Positions 22,989-32,376 are shown, numbered from the stretch's first letter. The stretch is 64,000 nt of DNA from Streptomyces koelreuteriae (GCF_018604545.1 NZ_CP075896.1:3844001-3908000); one strand, 5' to 3'. The notes: a model not told the origin generated them from the letters alone. A program made the numbers and translations.

Positions 22989-24340
22989 GCACGTCGCAGA
23001 CCCGCGGCGCGGGCCCCTCGGTGGCCCGCGCGTCACGGGGGAGATTCACGGCGGTGACCGCCGTGGTGGTGGCGGCTCTCGCCGCTGCCACCGTAGTGGT
23101 GCACATCCAGTCGAAGAGCCCGATCCTGACGTTCTACTGGTGGCTGGGCATGCTGGTCATCGTGCTCTGCCTGGTCTCGTTCCTGAAGGGCCGGTCCTTC
23201 ACTCACCTCCCGGTGGCTCCGGGCCGGACGGTGGCGATCATCCCGGCCTTCGAGGAGCCGACGGTGAATCTGCACCGCACGGTGCGGTCGCTGCTGGCCC
23301 AGACGCATCCGGTCGACGAGATCCATGTGATCGACGACGGCTCGCGGCAGCACCCGGTGGAACCCTTCGAGCACCCCCGGGTCTTCTGGCACCGGCAGGA
23401 GAACAAGGGCAAGCGCGGAGCCCAGGTCACCGTGCTCCGGCACCTTCAGGAGCAGGGCAAGCACTTCGACTACGTGCTCACCATCGACTCGGACGGCGAG
23501 CCGTTCCCGGACGCGCTCGAACAGCAACTGCGGGCCATGAGCAACCCGAAGATCCAGGCCACCACCGGCATGATCTACGTCCGCAACTTCGAGGAGACCT
23601 GGGTCTCCCGGGCCGCGGACATCGACATCGGCACCTCGTGCGTGATGATGCGCTCCTCGCGCTCCATGCTCGGAGCCCTGGAGACGACCTCGGGCGCCTT
23701 GGCTCTCTACCGGGCCGAGCTGCTCTACGACCACCTGGACGCCTACGAGGTGGAGTGCGGGACGGGCGACGACCGCTGGCTGGCGCTGCGGGCGCTCATG
23801 CGCGGTGAGGTCGTGGCCGTCAACGAGGCCGGCGTGGTCACCGACATGCCGACGACGCTGAAGAAGACCTACCGTCAGCGTCTGCGCTGGGCCCGGTCGT
23901 GGTGGTGGATGCTGCCGTTCGTGTTCGCGCGGCTGTCGCCGAAGCAGCTCATATCGCCGACCTTCGGGCTGCTCCAGCTCGTCATCACCCCGGTGATGCT
24001 GGCCTGGACCGTGGTCATGACGCTCATGACCCTGGGCGGCCGGTACCACAACCCCGGTGTGGCCTTGGTGTATCTCGCCGTCTATCTGGTGGTCCGCTAC
24101 GGCCAGTCGGGGCTGTACGTGCTCATGCGACCGGACATGACCGCGGGTCAGCGGTGGCGCTCCTGGCTCGTCGGCACCCCGACGGCGGTGTTCATGAACA
24201 TCGTGCTGCTGTGCCCCACGCGCTACTGGGCCCTGTTCAAGCTCCGCGACAACGCGTGGCAGTCGCGCGGGCTGACGGCGAAGACGTCCCTGCCGAAGGG
24301 GCGGCATCGCGGCGGATCGAAGCAGCCGCTGAACGTGTGA
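22985..24340 (+). CDS. Processive family 2 glycosyltransferase (hyaluronan/chitin-synthase-like)
   Basis: 451-aa membrane synthase. Two N-terminal membrane segments are followed by the GT2 catalytic domain: VAIIPAFEEPTVNLHRTV, IHVIDDGS (nucleotide), LTIDSDGEPFPDA (DxD), SGALALYRAELL, CGTGDDRWLALRAL (catalytic Asp) and QRLRWARSWWWM (the Q-x-x-R-W of processive enzymes). Four C-terminal membrane segments follow. This motif set matches the HAS/NodC/chitin synthase group. The TTG at 22985 overlaps the previous stop codon, so it is coupled. With the uronate-forming dehydrogenase it would polymerise and export an acidic or N-acetylated polymer. Confidence 0.9.
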   Translation: MSTSQTRGAGPSVARASRGRFTAVTAVVVAALAAATVVVHIQSKSPILTFYWWLGMLVIVLCLVSFLKGRSFTHLPVAPGRTVAIIPAFEEPTVNLHRTVRSLLAQTHPVDEIHVIDDGSRQHPVEPFEHPRVFWHRQENKGKRGAQVTVLRHLQEQGKHFDYVLTIDSDGEPFPDALEQQLRAMSNPKIQATTGMIYVRNFEETWVSRAADIDIGTSCVMMRSSRSMLGALETTSGALALYRAELLYDHLDAYEVECGTGDDRWLALRALMRGEVVAVNEAGVVTDMPTTLKKTYRQRLRWARSWWWMLPFVFARLSPKQLISPTFGLLQLVITPVMLAWTVVMTLMTLGGRYHNPGVALVYLAVYLVVRYGQSGLYVLMRPDMTAGQRWRSWLVGTPTAVFMNIVLLCPTRYWALFKLRDNAWQSRGLTAKTSLPKGRHRGGSKQPLNV

Positions 24341-24347
24341 CCACTGC

Positions 24348-24389
24348 CCTCTCACGAGCCCGGACGATGAACTCCGGGCTCGTGAGAGG
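24348..24389 (+). terminator. Strong terminator after the polysaccharide locus
   Basis: A perfect 17-bp stem (24348-24364 with 24373-24389) with an 8-nt loop begins 7 bp after the glycosyltransferase stop codon. It closes the three-gene operon. Confidence 0.85.
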
Positions 24390-24979
24390 TCTATCTGCAG
24401 ATCGCGCCCGTACCGATGGAACTGCTCCGGGGAGGCCCGCAAGGCGGCGGTCGATGTGCGGTACCGGCCAGCGTGGGCCGGGTGACACGGCCCCTGCACC
24501 TCGGGAATCCGAACCACGAGAATTAACCGAACTCACGTACAACCCTTACGTCCCCACACAGGTCTCCTGATCGCCGACCACCCGTGAACGCCCGCACAAC
24601 TCCCGGCGAACACGGACGGTCCGGCACTTCATCGACGGTGGATGCCCGCCAGGCATCCCGCGTGCCGCAGGAGACTCCCGCATGGATCAGGACCAGCACC
24701 GGCGACGACGCCCGCAGAGGCGTCCGCGCCCACTCCGCCCCGCCCTCGCGACGGCCGCCACCGACCCGGCAGCCGCGCCGACGGGCGGGTCACTCATGCC
24801 CGCGACCGTCGGCACGGCGGCGATCCCGCGCCGGGCGAGTGCGCCTTCCCGGGGCCCCGCCCGCCCCGCCTGACCTCCCGCGACCTCACCCCTCTTCCGT
24901 CGGGGATCGGCCCTGCCCTCAGGCCCCACCCCCGCCCACACCACACACCACGCCACCCCTCCCCACCCGGAGCCCCGCC
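24390..24979. other. Intergenic region upstream of the FG-GAP gene array
   Basis: 590 bp with no supported gene. Frames open through it on both strands have atypical Pro/Arg/His-rich composition, as expected for GC-skewed non-coding DNA. It probably holds the promoter for the first FG-GAP gene, which starts at the TTG at 24980. Confidence 0.5.
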
Positions 24980-26398
24980 TTGCGCACCCGCACCCTCCTC
25001 CTGGCCGCCACCCTCACCACCGGCCTCCTGAGCACCGTCCTCCCCGTCGGCACGGCCGCCGCCGCCCCCTCCGGGCTGGCCGGTGACTTCAATGGCGACG
25101 GCTACCGGGACGTGGCCTTCGGCGCGATGGGTGCCGATGTCGGTGCGGTGCAGGGCGCCGGTGCCGTCGTCGTGCTGTACGGCTCCTCGTCCGGTGTCTC
25201 GGCCTCGAAGAAGACCGTCGTCACCCAGAACTCCACCGGCGTCCCGGGCGAGTCCGAGTCCGGCGACCGTTTCGGCAGCGCTCTGGCCGCCGGTGACCTG
25301 GACCGCGACGGCTACTCGGACCTGGTCGTCGGCGCCCAGTACGAGGCCATCGGCGACCGGGACGGCGTCGGCTCCGCCACCGTCCTGTGGGGCTCCAAGT
25401 CCGGTCTGTCCGGCGGCAAGGGCCTGCCCCAGCCGTCCGACCTCTCGGAGTGGGGCGGCTTCTCCTCGGGCATCGCCACCGGCGACTTCGACGGCGACGG
25501 CGCGACCGACGTGACGATCACCGGCCAGAGCCGCACCCGCCTCTACAAGGGCCCCTTCACCCGTACGAACGGCCCCGCGAGCCACACCAGCCTCGGCCAG
25601 TTCGGATCGACGTACGCGGTGATCGCGGGCGACCTGAGCGGCGACGGCGCGGCAGAGCGCGTGTACCCCTTCCTCGTCGACGGCGACGCCGGCGGCGAGA
25701 TCGGCTACCACCGCTGGACCGGCACCAAGTACGCCGCCACCGACCTGCCCCAGGCCGACGGCGAAGAGGGCACGATCGCCGACGTCGACGGCGACGGCTA
25801 CGGCGATCTCGTCCTCGGCGACTACCAGGACCCGCGCGCCGACAAGCCCGGCGGCCACAAGGGCGGCCAGATCGCCGTCTGGTACGGCGGCCCTACCGGC
25901 CCCGACCCGGCGCAGAAGCCGACCCTGATCCACCAGGACACCGCGGGCGTGCCCGGCGCCGGCGAGAGCGACGACGTCTTCGGCTCGGCGCTCTCCTCCG
26001 GCGACGTCAACGGCGACGGCTTCGCCGACATCGCGGTCGGTGCGTGGGGCGAGGACATCGGCTCGGTGCGGGACGCCGGCTCGGTGACCGTCCTGTTCGG
26101 CTCGGCCTCCGGACTGAGCGGCAAGGGCGCCAAGTCCTACTCGCAGGACACGGCCGGCGTGCCGGGTGCGAACGAGACGATGGACGGGTTCGGCATGACG
26201 GTGCGCCTCGTCGACCTCGACAAGAACGGCAAGGCCGACCTGGTGAGCGGCGCCGGGTACGAGAACGGCTACGGCGCGGCCACCGTGCTGCGCGGCAGCG
26301 CCTCGGGCCTGGCCACCTCCGGCGCGAAGTTCCTCTCGGCCCGCGACGTCACCCTCAAGGGCGGCGACCCCAACTTCGCCTGGGCCATCGCCCAGTGA
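24980..26398 (+). CDS. Secreted FG-GAP repeat protein 1 (integrin alpha-like beta-propeller)
   Basis: 472-aa secreted protein. TTG start at 24980 immediately before the signal peptide RTRTLLLAATLTTGLLSTVL with an AAAAP-type cleavage region. The mature part is about seven FG-GAP blades, each with a calcium-binding-like D-x-N/D-x-D-G loop (DFNGDGYRDVAFGA, DLDRDGYSDLVVGA, DFDGDGATDVTITG, DVNGDGFADIAVGA) and recurring TAGVPGA-type linkers. Such propellers bind ligands or surfaces outside the cell. First of four tandem paralogues. Enzyme activity is not indicated. Confidence 0.88.
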   Translation: MRTRTLLLAATLTTGLLSTVLPVGTAAAAPSGLAGDFNGDGYRDVAFGAMGADVGAVQGAGAVVVLYGSSSGVSASKKTVVTQNSTGVPGESESGDRFGSALAAGDLDRDGYSDLVVGAQYEAIGDRDGVGSATVLWGSKSGLSGGKGLPQPSDLSEWGGFSSGIATGDFDGDGATDVTITGQSRTRLYKGPFTRTNGPASHTSLGQFGSTYAVIAGDLSGDGAAERVYPFLVDGDAGGEIGYHRWTGTKYAATDLPQADGEEGTIADVDGDGYGDLVLGDYQDPRADKPGGHKGGQIAVWYGGPTGPDPAQKPTLIHQDTAGVPGAGESDDVFGSALSSGDVNGDGFADIAVGAWGEDIGSVRDAGSVTVLFGSASGLSGKGAKSYSQDTAGVPGANETMDGFGMTVRLVDLDKNGKADLVSGAGYENGYGAATVLRGSASGLATSGAKFLSARDVTLKGGDPNFAWAIAQ

Positions 26399-26526
26399 CC
26401 CACGACGGCCGTCAGCCCTTCGCTCCTCACCCAGTGAACCCAGTGACACCCGACCGCCGTCAGCCCATCGCTCCTCACCCAGTGAACCCAGTGACACCCG
26501 ACCGCCGTCAGCCCATCGCTCCTCGC
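26395..26526. repeat. Three copies of a 48-bp direct repeat after FG-GAP gene 1
   Basis: Copies begin at 26395, 26443 and 26491 with an exact 48-bp period. The first diverges at a few positions; the second and third are nearly identical over the shared core. The array begins inside the last codon and stop of the first FG-GAP gene and extends into the intergenic gap, a tandem duplication of the gene end. Confidence 0.88.
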
Positions 26527-26610
26527 GGCGCCCCGAGTGCGACACGACCGGCCACCACGCCCCCTCGCTCAGTGACTGCCCGTCACCACAAAGCCCCGCC
26601 AAGGAACCCC

Positions 26611-28041
26611 ATGCGTCTGCGCACCGCGGCCACCACCGCCTTCCTCACGGCCGTCCTCACCCCGCTCGCCCTGCTGCCCCTCACCGCACCCGCCGCCCAC
26701 GCCGCCGCGGCCGCCGCCCCGTACGACTTCAACGGCGACGGCCGCAAGGACCTGGCGATCGGCGCCCCGGGCGCCACGGTCGCCGGGAAGGCGAAGGCGG
26801 GCGCCGTGTCCGTCGTCTACGGCAGCACGAGCGGGCCGAAGACCTCGACGCGCACGCTCCTCACCCAGGACACCGCCGGGATGCCGGGTGCCGCCGAGGC
26901 CGACGACGCCTTCGGCTCGGCCCTCGCCTCCGTGGACCTGAACACCGACGGTTACGCCGACCTGCTGATCGGCACGCCCGGCGAGGACGGCAGCGACACC
27001 AACGACGGCACCGTCACCATCGTCTGGGGCTCGAAGTCCGGCCTGTCCGGCGCCCGTTCGCTGTTCAGCTTCTTCAGCAGCGACTACGACCGCTACGGCC
27101 AGACCCTCGCCGCGGGCGACTTCGACAACGACGGCGACCCGGACGTGGCGGTCGGCTCCACGGGCCCGATCCTCATCTCCCTCGTCGCCGGACCGATCGG
27201 CAAGTCCGGTGAGCACAGCGGTGGTTCGGGATCCCGCAACGAGGGCTGGTCCTCGTCGCCCGGTGTCACCCACCTGTCCGCGGGCGCCGTCGCCGGCGAC
27301 GGCCACTCCCGGGTGATCGTGCACGGCCGCGCGAAGGGCACCGACGACGCCGTCACCACCATGGCCGACATGGAGATCAGCAACTACACCGACTGGCTGC
27401 AGAACCTGCCCGCCGGCCACGTCTCCGCCGTGGCGGACATCGACAAGGACGGCTACGCCGACATCGCCATCGGCAACGACCGCGAGACCTCCGCCGACCC
27501 GGCGGGCGCCCTCGGCGGCAAGGTCACCGTCGTCTACGGCGGACCGGACGGCCGGGACACCAGCCGCGCCCCGCTGGTCCTCACCCAGGACACCGCCGGT
27601 GTGCCCGGCGCCTCCGAGAAGGGCGACCGCTTCGGCAGCGGCGTCTCGCTCGGCGACGTCAACGGCGACGGGTACGCCGACCTGGCGATCGGCGCCGCGG
27701 GCGAGAACTCCGCCGCCGGTGCCGTCACCGTGCTGTACGGCTCGGCGTCCGGACCGACCACCCAGGGCGCGACGTCGTACAGCCAGAACACCGCGGGCGT
27801 GCCCGGCGGTTCCGAGAAGGGCGACCGTTTCGGCGAGCGCGTCACGCTCACCGACCACACCGGCGACCGCCGCGCCGACCTGTCCGTGGCCGCGCCGGGC
27901 GAGAACGGCGACGGCGCGGTCTGGTCCCTGCGCGGCACGGCGACCGGCCTCACGGCCACCGGCTCGACGAGCTTCGGCCCGGGCACGACGGGCATCTCCA
28001 CGGCCGGCGCACCGGCGTACGGCACGGCCCTCAACTCCTGA
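26611..28041 (+). CDS. Secreted FG-GAP repeat protein 2
   Basis: 476-aa paralogue. ATG at 26611 begins the signal peptide (MRLRTAATTAFLTAVLTPLA, Ala-rich cleavage region). Blades carry DFNGDGRKDLAIGA, DLNTDGYADLLIGT, DFDNDGDPDVAVGS, DIDKDGYADIAIGN and DVNGDGYADLAIGA. The recurring TQDTAGVPGASEKGDRFG segment precedes several blades and is shared with the neighbouring paralogues. Upstream coding-like frames are not used because the repeat array and signal peptide fix the start. Likely extracellular binding protein. Confidence 0.9.
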   Translation: MRLRTAATTAFLTAVLTPLALLPLTAPAAHAAAAAAPYDFNGDGRKDLAIGAPGATVAGKAKAGAVSVVYGSTSGPKTSTRTLLTQDTAGMPGAAEADDAFGSALASVDLNTDGYADLLIGTPGEDGSDTNDGTVTIVWGSKSGLSGARSLFSFFSSDYDRYGQTLAAGDFDNDGDPDVAVGSTGPILISLVAGPIGKSGEHSGGSGSRNEGWSSSPGVTHLSAGAVAGDGHSRVIVHGRAKGTDDAVTTMADMEISNYTDWLQNLPAGHVSAVADIDKDGYADIAIGNDRETSADPAGALGGKVTVVYGGPDGRDTSRAPLVLTQDTAGVPGASEKGDRFGSGVSLGDVNGDGYADLAIGAAGENSAAGAVTVLYGSASGPTTQGATSYSQNTAGVPGGSEKGDRFGERVTLTDHTGDRRADLSVAAPGENGDGAVWSLRGTATGLTATGSTSFGPGTTGISTAGAPAYGTALNS

Positions 28042-28059
28042 CCACCTCCCCACACCACA

Positions 28060-28290
28060 CCTCCGCACCACACGACACCCTCCGCACCACGCCGCTCCAC
28101 GTCACGCCCTCCGCACCAGGCCGCTCGACGTCACACCCTCCGCACCACGCCGCTCCACGTCACGCCCTCCGCACCACACCGCTCCACACCCTCGTCACCA
28201 CACCGCTCCACGTCACACCCCCCGCACCACACCGCTCCACATCACGCCGCCCGACACGACACCGCTCCACATCACACCGCTCCACGTCAC
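28060..28290. repeat. Degenerate tandem repeats between FG-GAP genes 2 and 3
   Basis: Roughly 29-30 bp units built on CCGCACCACxCCGCTCCACGTCAC recur about seven times with substitutions and partial copies, filling nearly the whole 267-bp gap. No gene or hairpin terminator is evident. The unit is unrelated to the 48-bp repeat before it. Confidence 0.8.
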
Positions 28291-28308
28291 ACCGAAACGG
28301 GGACTCCG

Positions 28309-29748
28309 ATGCGCAAGCGCACCCTCCTCCTGGCCACCGCCCTCACCACCGGCCTGCTCACCGCCCTGACCCTGCCCGCGACGCCGGCCGCCGCCGCGCC
28401 CTCCGGCCTCTCCGGCGACTTCAACGGCGACGGCCACCGCGACCTCGCGATCGCCGCCCCGCTCGGCAAGATCGGCGGCAAGACCGGGGCCGGCTACGTC
28501 GCCGTCGTCTACGGCACCGCGAAGGGCCTGGACACCACCAAGCGCCAGATCATCAGCCAGGCCACCGACGGCGTCCCGGGCGTCCCGGAGTCGGGGGACT
28601 ACTTCGGCGACCGCCTGACCACCGGCGACCTGGACGACGACGGCTACACGGACCTGGTCGTGGGCGTGCACGCCGAGCAGATCGGCTCCACCGGCGACTC
28701 GGGCGTGCTCACCGTCGTCTGGGGCGGCGCGAGCGGGCTGAAGACCGCGACCGACCTGTCCGCCCCGCTCCCGGAGAACCGCAACGAGCTGGGCTGGTCC
28801 GTCGCCACCGGCGACTTCGACGGCGACGGCGACACCGACCTGGCCGCCGCCAACATCGCCTACCCCGAGCTGAACGTCTTCGAGGGCCCGGTCTCGCGCA
28901 CCGGCAAGGCCACCGAGCTCGTCGGCATCGACACCTCCAGCCGGACCGGCATCAACACCGACAAGATCGTCTCGGGCGACGTGACCGGTGACGGCAGGGC
29001 GGACCTGCTGGTCACGGGCCAGGAGGAGATCGGCGACGGCTACCGCACCCGCGGCGTGCTGTACAAGGGCTCCGCCACCGGCCTGACGCCCGGCGGCAAG
29101 GTCGCGGGCGGCTACGACGCCGTCATCGCGGACGTGAACAAGGACGGCTTCGGCGACATCGTCACCGGCAACTTCATGGAGAAGTCCACGGACGAGCCGA
29201 ACGGCGGCCCCGGCGGCGCGGTCACCGTGACCTACGGCGCCTCCGGAGGCCTGAGCACCCGCACCCCCGTCCGCATCACCCAGGACACCGCGGGCGTACC
29301 CGGCTCCGCCGAGAAGAACGACCGCTTCGGCTGGAGCCTGTCGGCCGGCGACACCGACGGCGACGGCTACACCGACATCGCGGTCGGCGCCCCGTACGAG
29401 GCCATCGGCTCGAAGAAGCAGGCCGGCACGGTCACGGTCCTGCGCGGCTCGGCAGCCGGCCTGACCGGCAGCGGTGCCAAGTCCTTCTCCCAGGACACCG
29501 CGGGCGTCCCCGGCGCCGTCGAGGCGTACGACTCCTTCGGCTACGCCGTGCGGCTCACCGACGCGAGCGGCGACGGCCGCGCGGAGCTGGCGGCGAGCGC
29601 TTCCGGCGAGAACACCGGTGACGGCGCGGTCTGGCTGCTGAAGTCCACCGCTTCCGGCATCACGGCCACCGGGTCCACGTCCTTCGGCGCCGCGACCGTG
29701 GGCGGCCCGGCGGGCGACGCGTACTTCGGTGACGTCCTCGCGGGCTGA
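28309..29748 (+). CDS. Secreted FG-GAP repeat protein 3
   Basis: 479-aa paralogue with an ATG start and signal peptide MRKRTLLLATALTTGLLTAL, almost identical in style to that of protein 1 (LTTGLL core, AAAAPSGLxGDFNGDG mature start). Blade loops include DFNGDGHRDLAIAA, DLDDDGYTDLVVGV, DFDGDGDTDLAAAN, DVNKDGFGDIVTGN and DTDGDGYTDIAVGA. The close N-terminal likeness to protein 1 suggests these two arose from one duplication. Extracellular role in ligand or surface binding inferred. Confidence 0.9.
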   Translation: MRKRTLLLATALTTGLLTALTLPATPAAAAPSGLSGDFNGDGHRDLAIAAPLGKIGGKTGAGYVAVVYGTAKGLDTTKRQIISQATDGVPGVPESGDYFGDRLTTGDLDDDGYTDLVVGVHAEQIGSTGDSGVLTVVWGGASGLKTATDLSAPLPENRNELGWSVATGDFDGDGDTDLAAANIAYPELNVFEGPVSRTGKATELVGIDTSSRTGINTDKIVSGDVTGDGRADLLVTGQEEIGDGYRTRGVLYKGSATGLTPGGKVAGGYDAVIADVNKDGFGDIVTGNFMEKSTDEPNGGPGGAVTVTYGASGGLSTRTPVRITQDTAGVPGSAEKNDRFGWSLSAGDTDGDGYTDIAVGAPYEAIGSKKQAGTVTVLRGSAAGLTGSGAKSFSQDTAGVPGAVEAYDSFGYAVRLTDASGDGRAELAASASGENTGDGAVWLLKSTASGITATGSTSFGAATVGGPAGDAYFGDVLAG

Positions 29749-29809
29749 CCCCCGAACGTATCCCCCACCCCTTCTCACCAGCCCGCCCCATCACCAGGAG
29801 GAACACCGC

Positions 29810-31243
29810 ATGCGCAGGCACACCGCGGCCGCCCTCGGCGCCGCCGCCCTGCTGGCCGCCGGCCTCACCCCGCTCACCCTGGCCGCCCCCGCCTCAGCGG
29901 CGCCGTCGAAGTTCGCCGACGACTTCAACGGCGACGGCTACAGCGACCTCGCCGCCGCCGCGCCCTACACCCCGGTCGGCGGCAAGAGGGACGCGGGCGC
30001 CGTCGTCATCACCTACGGCTCCGCGAACGGCATCAGCGCCGCCCGCCGTACCGTCCTCACCCAGGACACGGCCGGCATCCCCGGCACCGCCGAGGAGGGC
30101 GACCGCTTCGGCAGGGCCCTCTCCTCCGGCGACCTGAACAGCGACGGATACGCCGACCTGGTGATCGGCAGCACCGGCGAGGACATCGACTCCGACGCCG
30201 ACGGCGGCTCCGTCACCGTCGTCTGGGGCGGCAAGAGCGGCCTGTCCGGCGGCCGGGGCGTCCCCGACCCGGCCGTGGCGGCCCACGACGAGTACGGCAT
30301 GTCCCTCGCCGTCGGCGACTTCACCGGGGACGGCCGGGCCGACATCGCCGTCGGCAGCACCGGCAGCGACATCTGGATCCACGAGGGCATCTCCAAGACC
30401 GCCGGCTCGGGCACACACCAGGAACTCGCCAGCGGCCTGCGAGGCGGAGCCGGCCTCGCCGGTGCCCGGAGCCTCTCCGCCGGCGACGTCAACGGCGACG
30501 GCACCGACGACCTGGTCGCCACCGGCAGCGAGGAGTCCACGTACGAGGACGGCGCCATGGTCTACCTCGGCTCCGCCTCCGGCCTGACCCGCCAGACGTT
30601 CCTGAAGAGCGGCGGCTGGGAGCTGGCCACCGTCGGCGACCTGAACGGCGACGGCTACGACGATGTCGTCACGGCGGCCTACGGCGGCGACGCCAGAAGC
30701 CTCGGCGGCTCGGTCAGCGCCTGGCCCGGCGGCGCCACCGGCGTCCGCACCAGCCCCCGGACGACAATCAACCAGGACACCCCCGGCGTCCCCGGCGCGG
30801 ACGAGGAGAGCGACTGGTTCGGCAACGACCTCTCGATCGCCGACGTCAACGGCGACGGCTACGGCGACCTGGCCGTCGGCACGATCCACGAGGACGTCGG
30901 CACCGCGGACATCGCCGGCAGCGTCACCGTGCTGCGCGGCTCGGCCACCGGACTGACCGGCACCGGCGCCCAGTCGTTCACCCAGAACACGGAGGGCGTC
31001 CCCGGCACCGCCGAGTCCGCCGACCGCTTCGGCGCGTCCGTACGCCTGTCCGACCTCACCGGCGACGGCAAGGCGGACCTGTCCGTCGGCTCCGACGGCG
31101 AGAACCACCCCTCCGGCTCCCTCTACAGCCTGCGCGGCTCGGCCTCGGGCGTGACCACGAAGAACGCGATCAGCTTCGGCCCCGGCTCCCTGGGCATGTC
31201 GACGACGGACTATCTGAGGCTGGGCCAGGTCATGCTGCGCTGA
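29810..31243 (+). CDS. Secreted FG-GAP repeat protein 4
   Basis: 477-aa paralogue. ATG at 29810 with an AGGAGG ribosome site 8 nt upstream, the strongest of the four. Signal peptide MRRHTAAALGAAALLAAGLT, mature start near APSKFADDFNGDGYSD. Blades include DLNSDGYADLVIGS, DFTGDGRADIAVGS, DVNGDGTDDLVATG, DLNGDGYDDVVTAA and DVNGDGYGDLAVGT. It ends the array; a CCCTTAAGGG palindrome at 31338-31347 lies between it and the Yip1-like gene. Confidence 0.9.
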   Translation: MRRHTAAALGAAALLAAGLTPLTLAAPASAAPSKFADDFNGDGYSDLAAAAPYTPVGGKRDAGAVVITYGSANGISAARRTVLTQDTAGIPGTAEEGDRFGRALSSGDLNSDGYADLVIGSTGEDIDSDADGGSVTVVWGGKSGLSGGRGVPDPAVAAHDEYGMSLAVGDFTGDGRADIAVGSTGSDIWIHEGISKTAGSGTHQELASGLRGGAGLAGARSLSAGDVNGDGTDDLVATGSEESTYEDGAMVYLGSASGLTRQTFLKSGGWELATVGDLNGDGYDDVVTAAYGGDARSLGGSVSAWPGGATGVRTSPRTTINQDTPGVPGADEESDWFGNDLSIADVNGDGYGDLAVGTIHEDVGTADIAGSVTVLRGSATGLTGTGAQSFTQNTEGVPGTAESADRFGASVRLSDLTGDGKADLSVGSDGENHPSGSLYSLRGSASGVTTKNAISFGPGSLGMSTTDYLRLGQVMLR

Positions 31244-31428
31244 CCCCGCGGTACCAGGCGATGGGCCCGGGGCCGTGGGGGTCCTGGGGTCCCTGGGGCA
31301 GAACCCTGACAACCCATGAGTTCCTGAAGGGGCTTACCCCTTAAGGGATGTCACAGCTCGGCCGCAAAGCCGGGCCCGGAAGCCCGGGCCCGGCCCGCCA
31401 CCGCCCGGGACCAGGTACGTTCGATGAC

Positions 31429-32376
31429 GTGGCTGGATTCAGGATCGGACGCGGCCGGAACAACGGCGCTCCTCAGACGCGACCGCAAAACCCCCCGCAC
31501 GGGCAGCAGACGCCGCAGGGACCGTCGTACGGTTACCCGCCGGCGCCTCAGCCGTACCCGCAGCAGCAGCCGTACGGCAACGGCGGCGGCCCCACCTGGC
31601 CGCAGGCGAACGCCGGACCCGGCGGCCACGGTGGCGGCTACGGCGGACCCGGCGGCCACGGCGAGCCGGAGTACTTCGGCGACGGCGCGTACCCGCCCGG
31701 CCCCCAGGGCCCGCCGGACCCGTACGCGGCGAACAACCCGGGCCACACCCAGGCCTTCTCGGTCGACGAGGACCCCTACAACCAGGGCGACACCTACCGC
31801 GCCGGCGCGGCGCCCGCGCCGTCCGGCCCGGTCGGCCCGCGCCTGCACTGGAAGGCCCTGCTGCGGGGGATCGTCCTCTCCCCCAGCCAGACGTTCCTCC
31901 AGATGCGCGACTACTCGATGTGGGGCCCGGCCCTCATCGTCACGCTCCTCTACGGCCTGCTCGCGGTCTTCGGCTTCGACGGCGCCCGCGCGGACGCGAT
32001 AAACGCCACACTGTCGAACGCGGTCCCGATCGTCCTGACCACGGCCGTCGCGATGGCGATCAGCGCCTTCATCCTGGGCGTGGTCACCCACACCCTGGCC
32101 CGCCAGCTCGGCGGCGACGGCGCCTGGCAGCCCACGGTCGGCCTCTCCATGCTGATCATGTCCCTCACGGACGCGCCCCGCCTGGTCTTCGCGATGTTCG
32201 CCGGCGGCGACGCGACGTTCGTACAGCTCCTGGGCTGGGCCACCTGGATCGCGGGCGGCGCCCTCCTGACCCTCATGGTCAGCCGCTCCCACGACCTCCC
32301 CTGGCCGAAGGCGCTCGGCGCGTCGGCGATCCAGCTGATCGCCCTGCTGTCGATCGTGAAGCTGGGCACGGTCTGA
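31429..32376 (+). CDS. Yip1-family membrane protein with a Pro/Gly/Tyr-rich N-terminus
   Basis: 315-aa membrane protein. GTG at 31429 (VAGFRIGRGRNNG) is the conserved start of this Streptomyces family. Residues 15-130 are low complexity, rich in Pro, Gly, Gln and Tyr. The C-terminal Yip1-like part has about five hydrophobic segments (ALIVTLLYGLLAVFGF, AVPIVLTTAVAMAISAFI, LLGWATWIAGGALLTLMV). Bacterial Yip1 proteins have no settled function. Its convergent partner is the phosphoribosyltransferase gene across a shared terminator. Confidence 0.82.
   Translation: MAGFRIGRGRNNGAPQTRPQNPPHGQQTPQGPSYGYPPAPQPYPQQQPYGNGGGPTWPQANAGPGGHGGGYGGPGGHGEPEYFGDGAYPPGPQGPPDPYAANNPGHTQAFSVDEDPYNQGDTYRAGAAPAPSGPVGPRLHWKALLRGIVLSPSQTFLQMRDYSMWGPALIVTLLYGLLAVFGFDGARADAINATLSNAVPIVLTTAVAMAISAFILGVVTHTLARQLGGDGAWQPTVGLSMLIMSLTDAPRLVFAMFAGGDATFVQLLGWATWIAGGALLTLMVSRSHDLPWPKALGASAIQLIALLSIVKLGTV

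Noticed and set aside
21502..24340. Hyaluronan synthesis locus
   Set aside because: The synthase motifs fit, but the dehydrogenase has the UDP-HexNAc-type GGHCLPID signature, so a specific claim of hyaluronan is not supported.
24584..24979. N-terminal extension of FG-GAP protein 1
   Set aside because: Composition is Pro/Arg/His-rich and non-coding in style; the signal peptide begins at the TTG at 24980.
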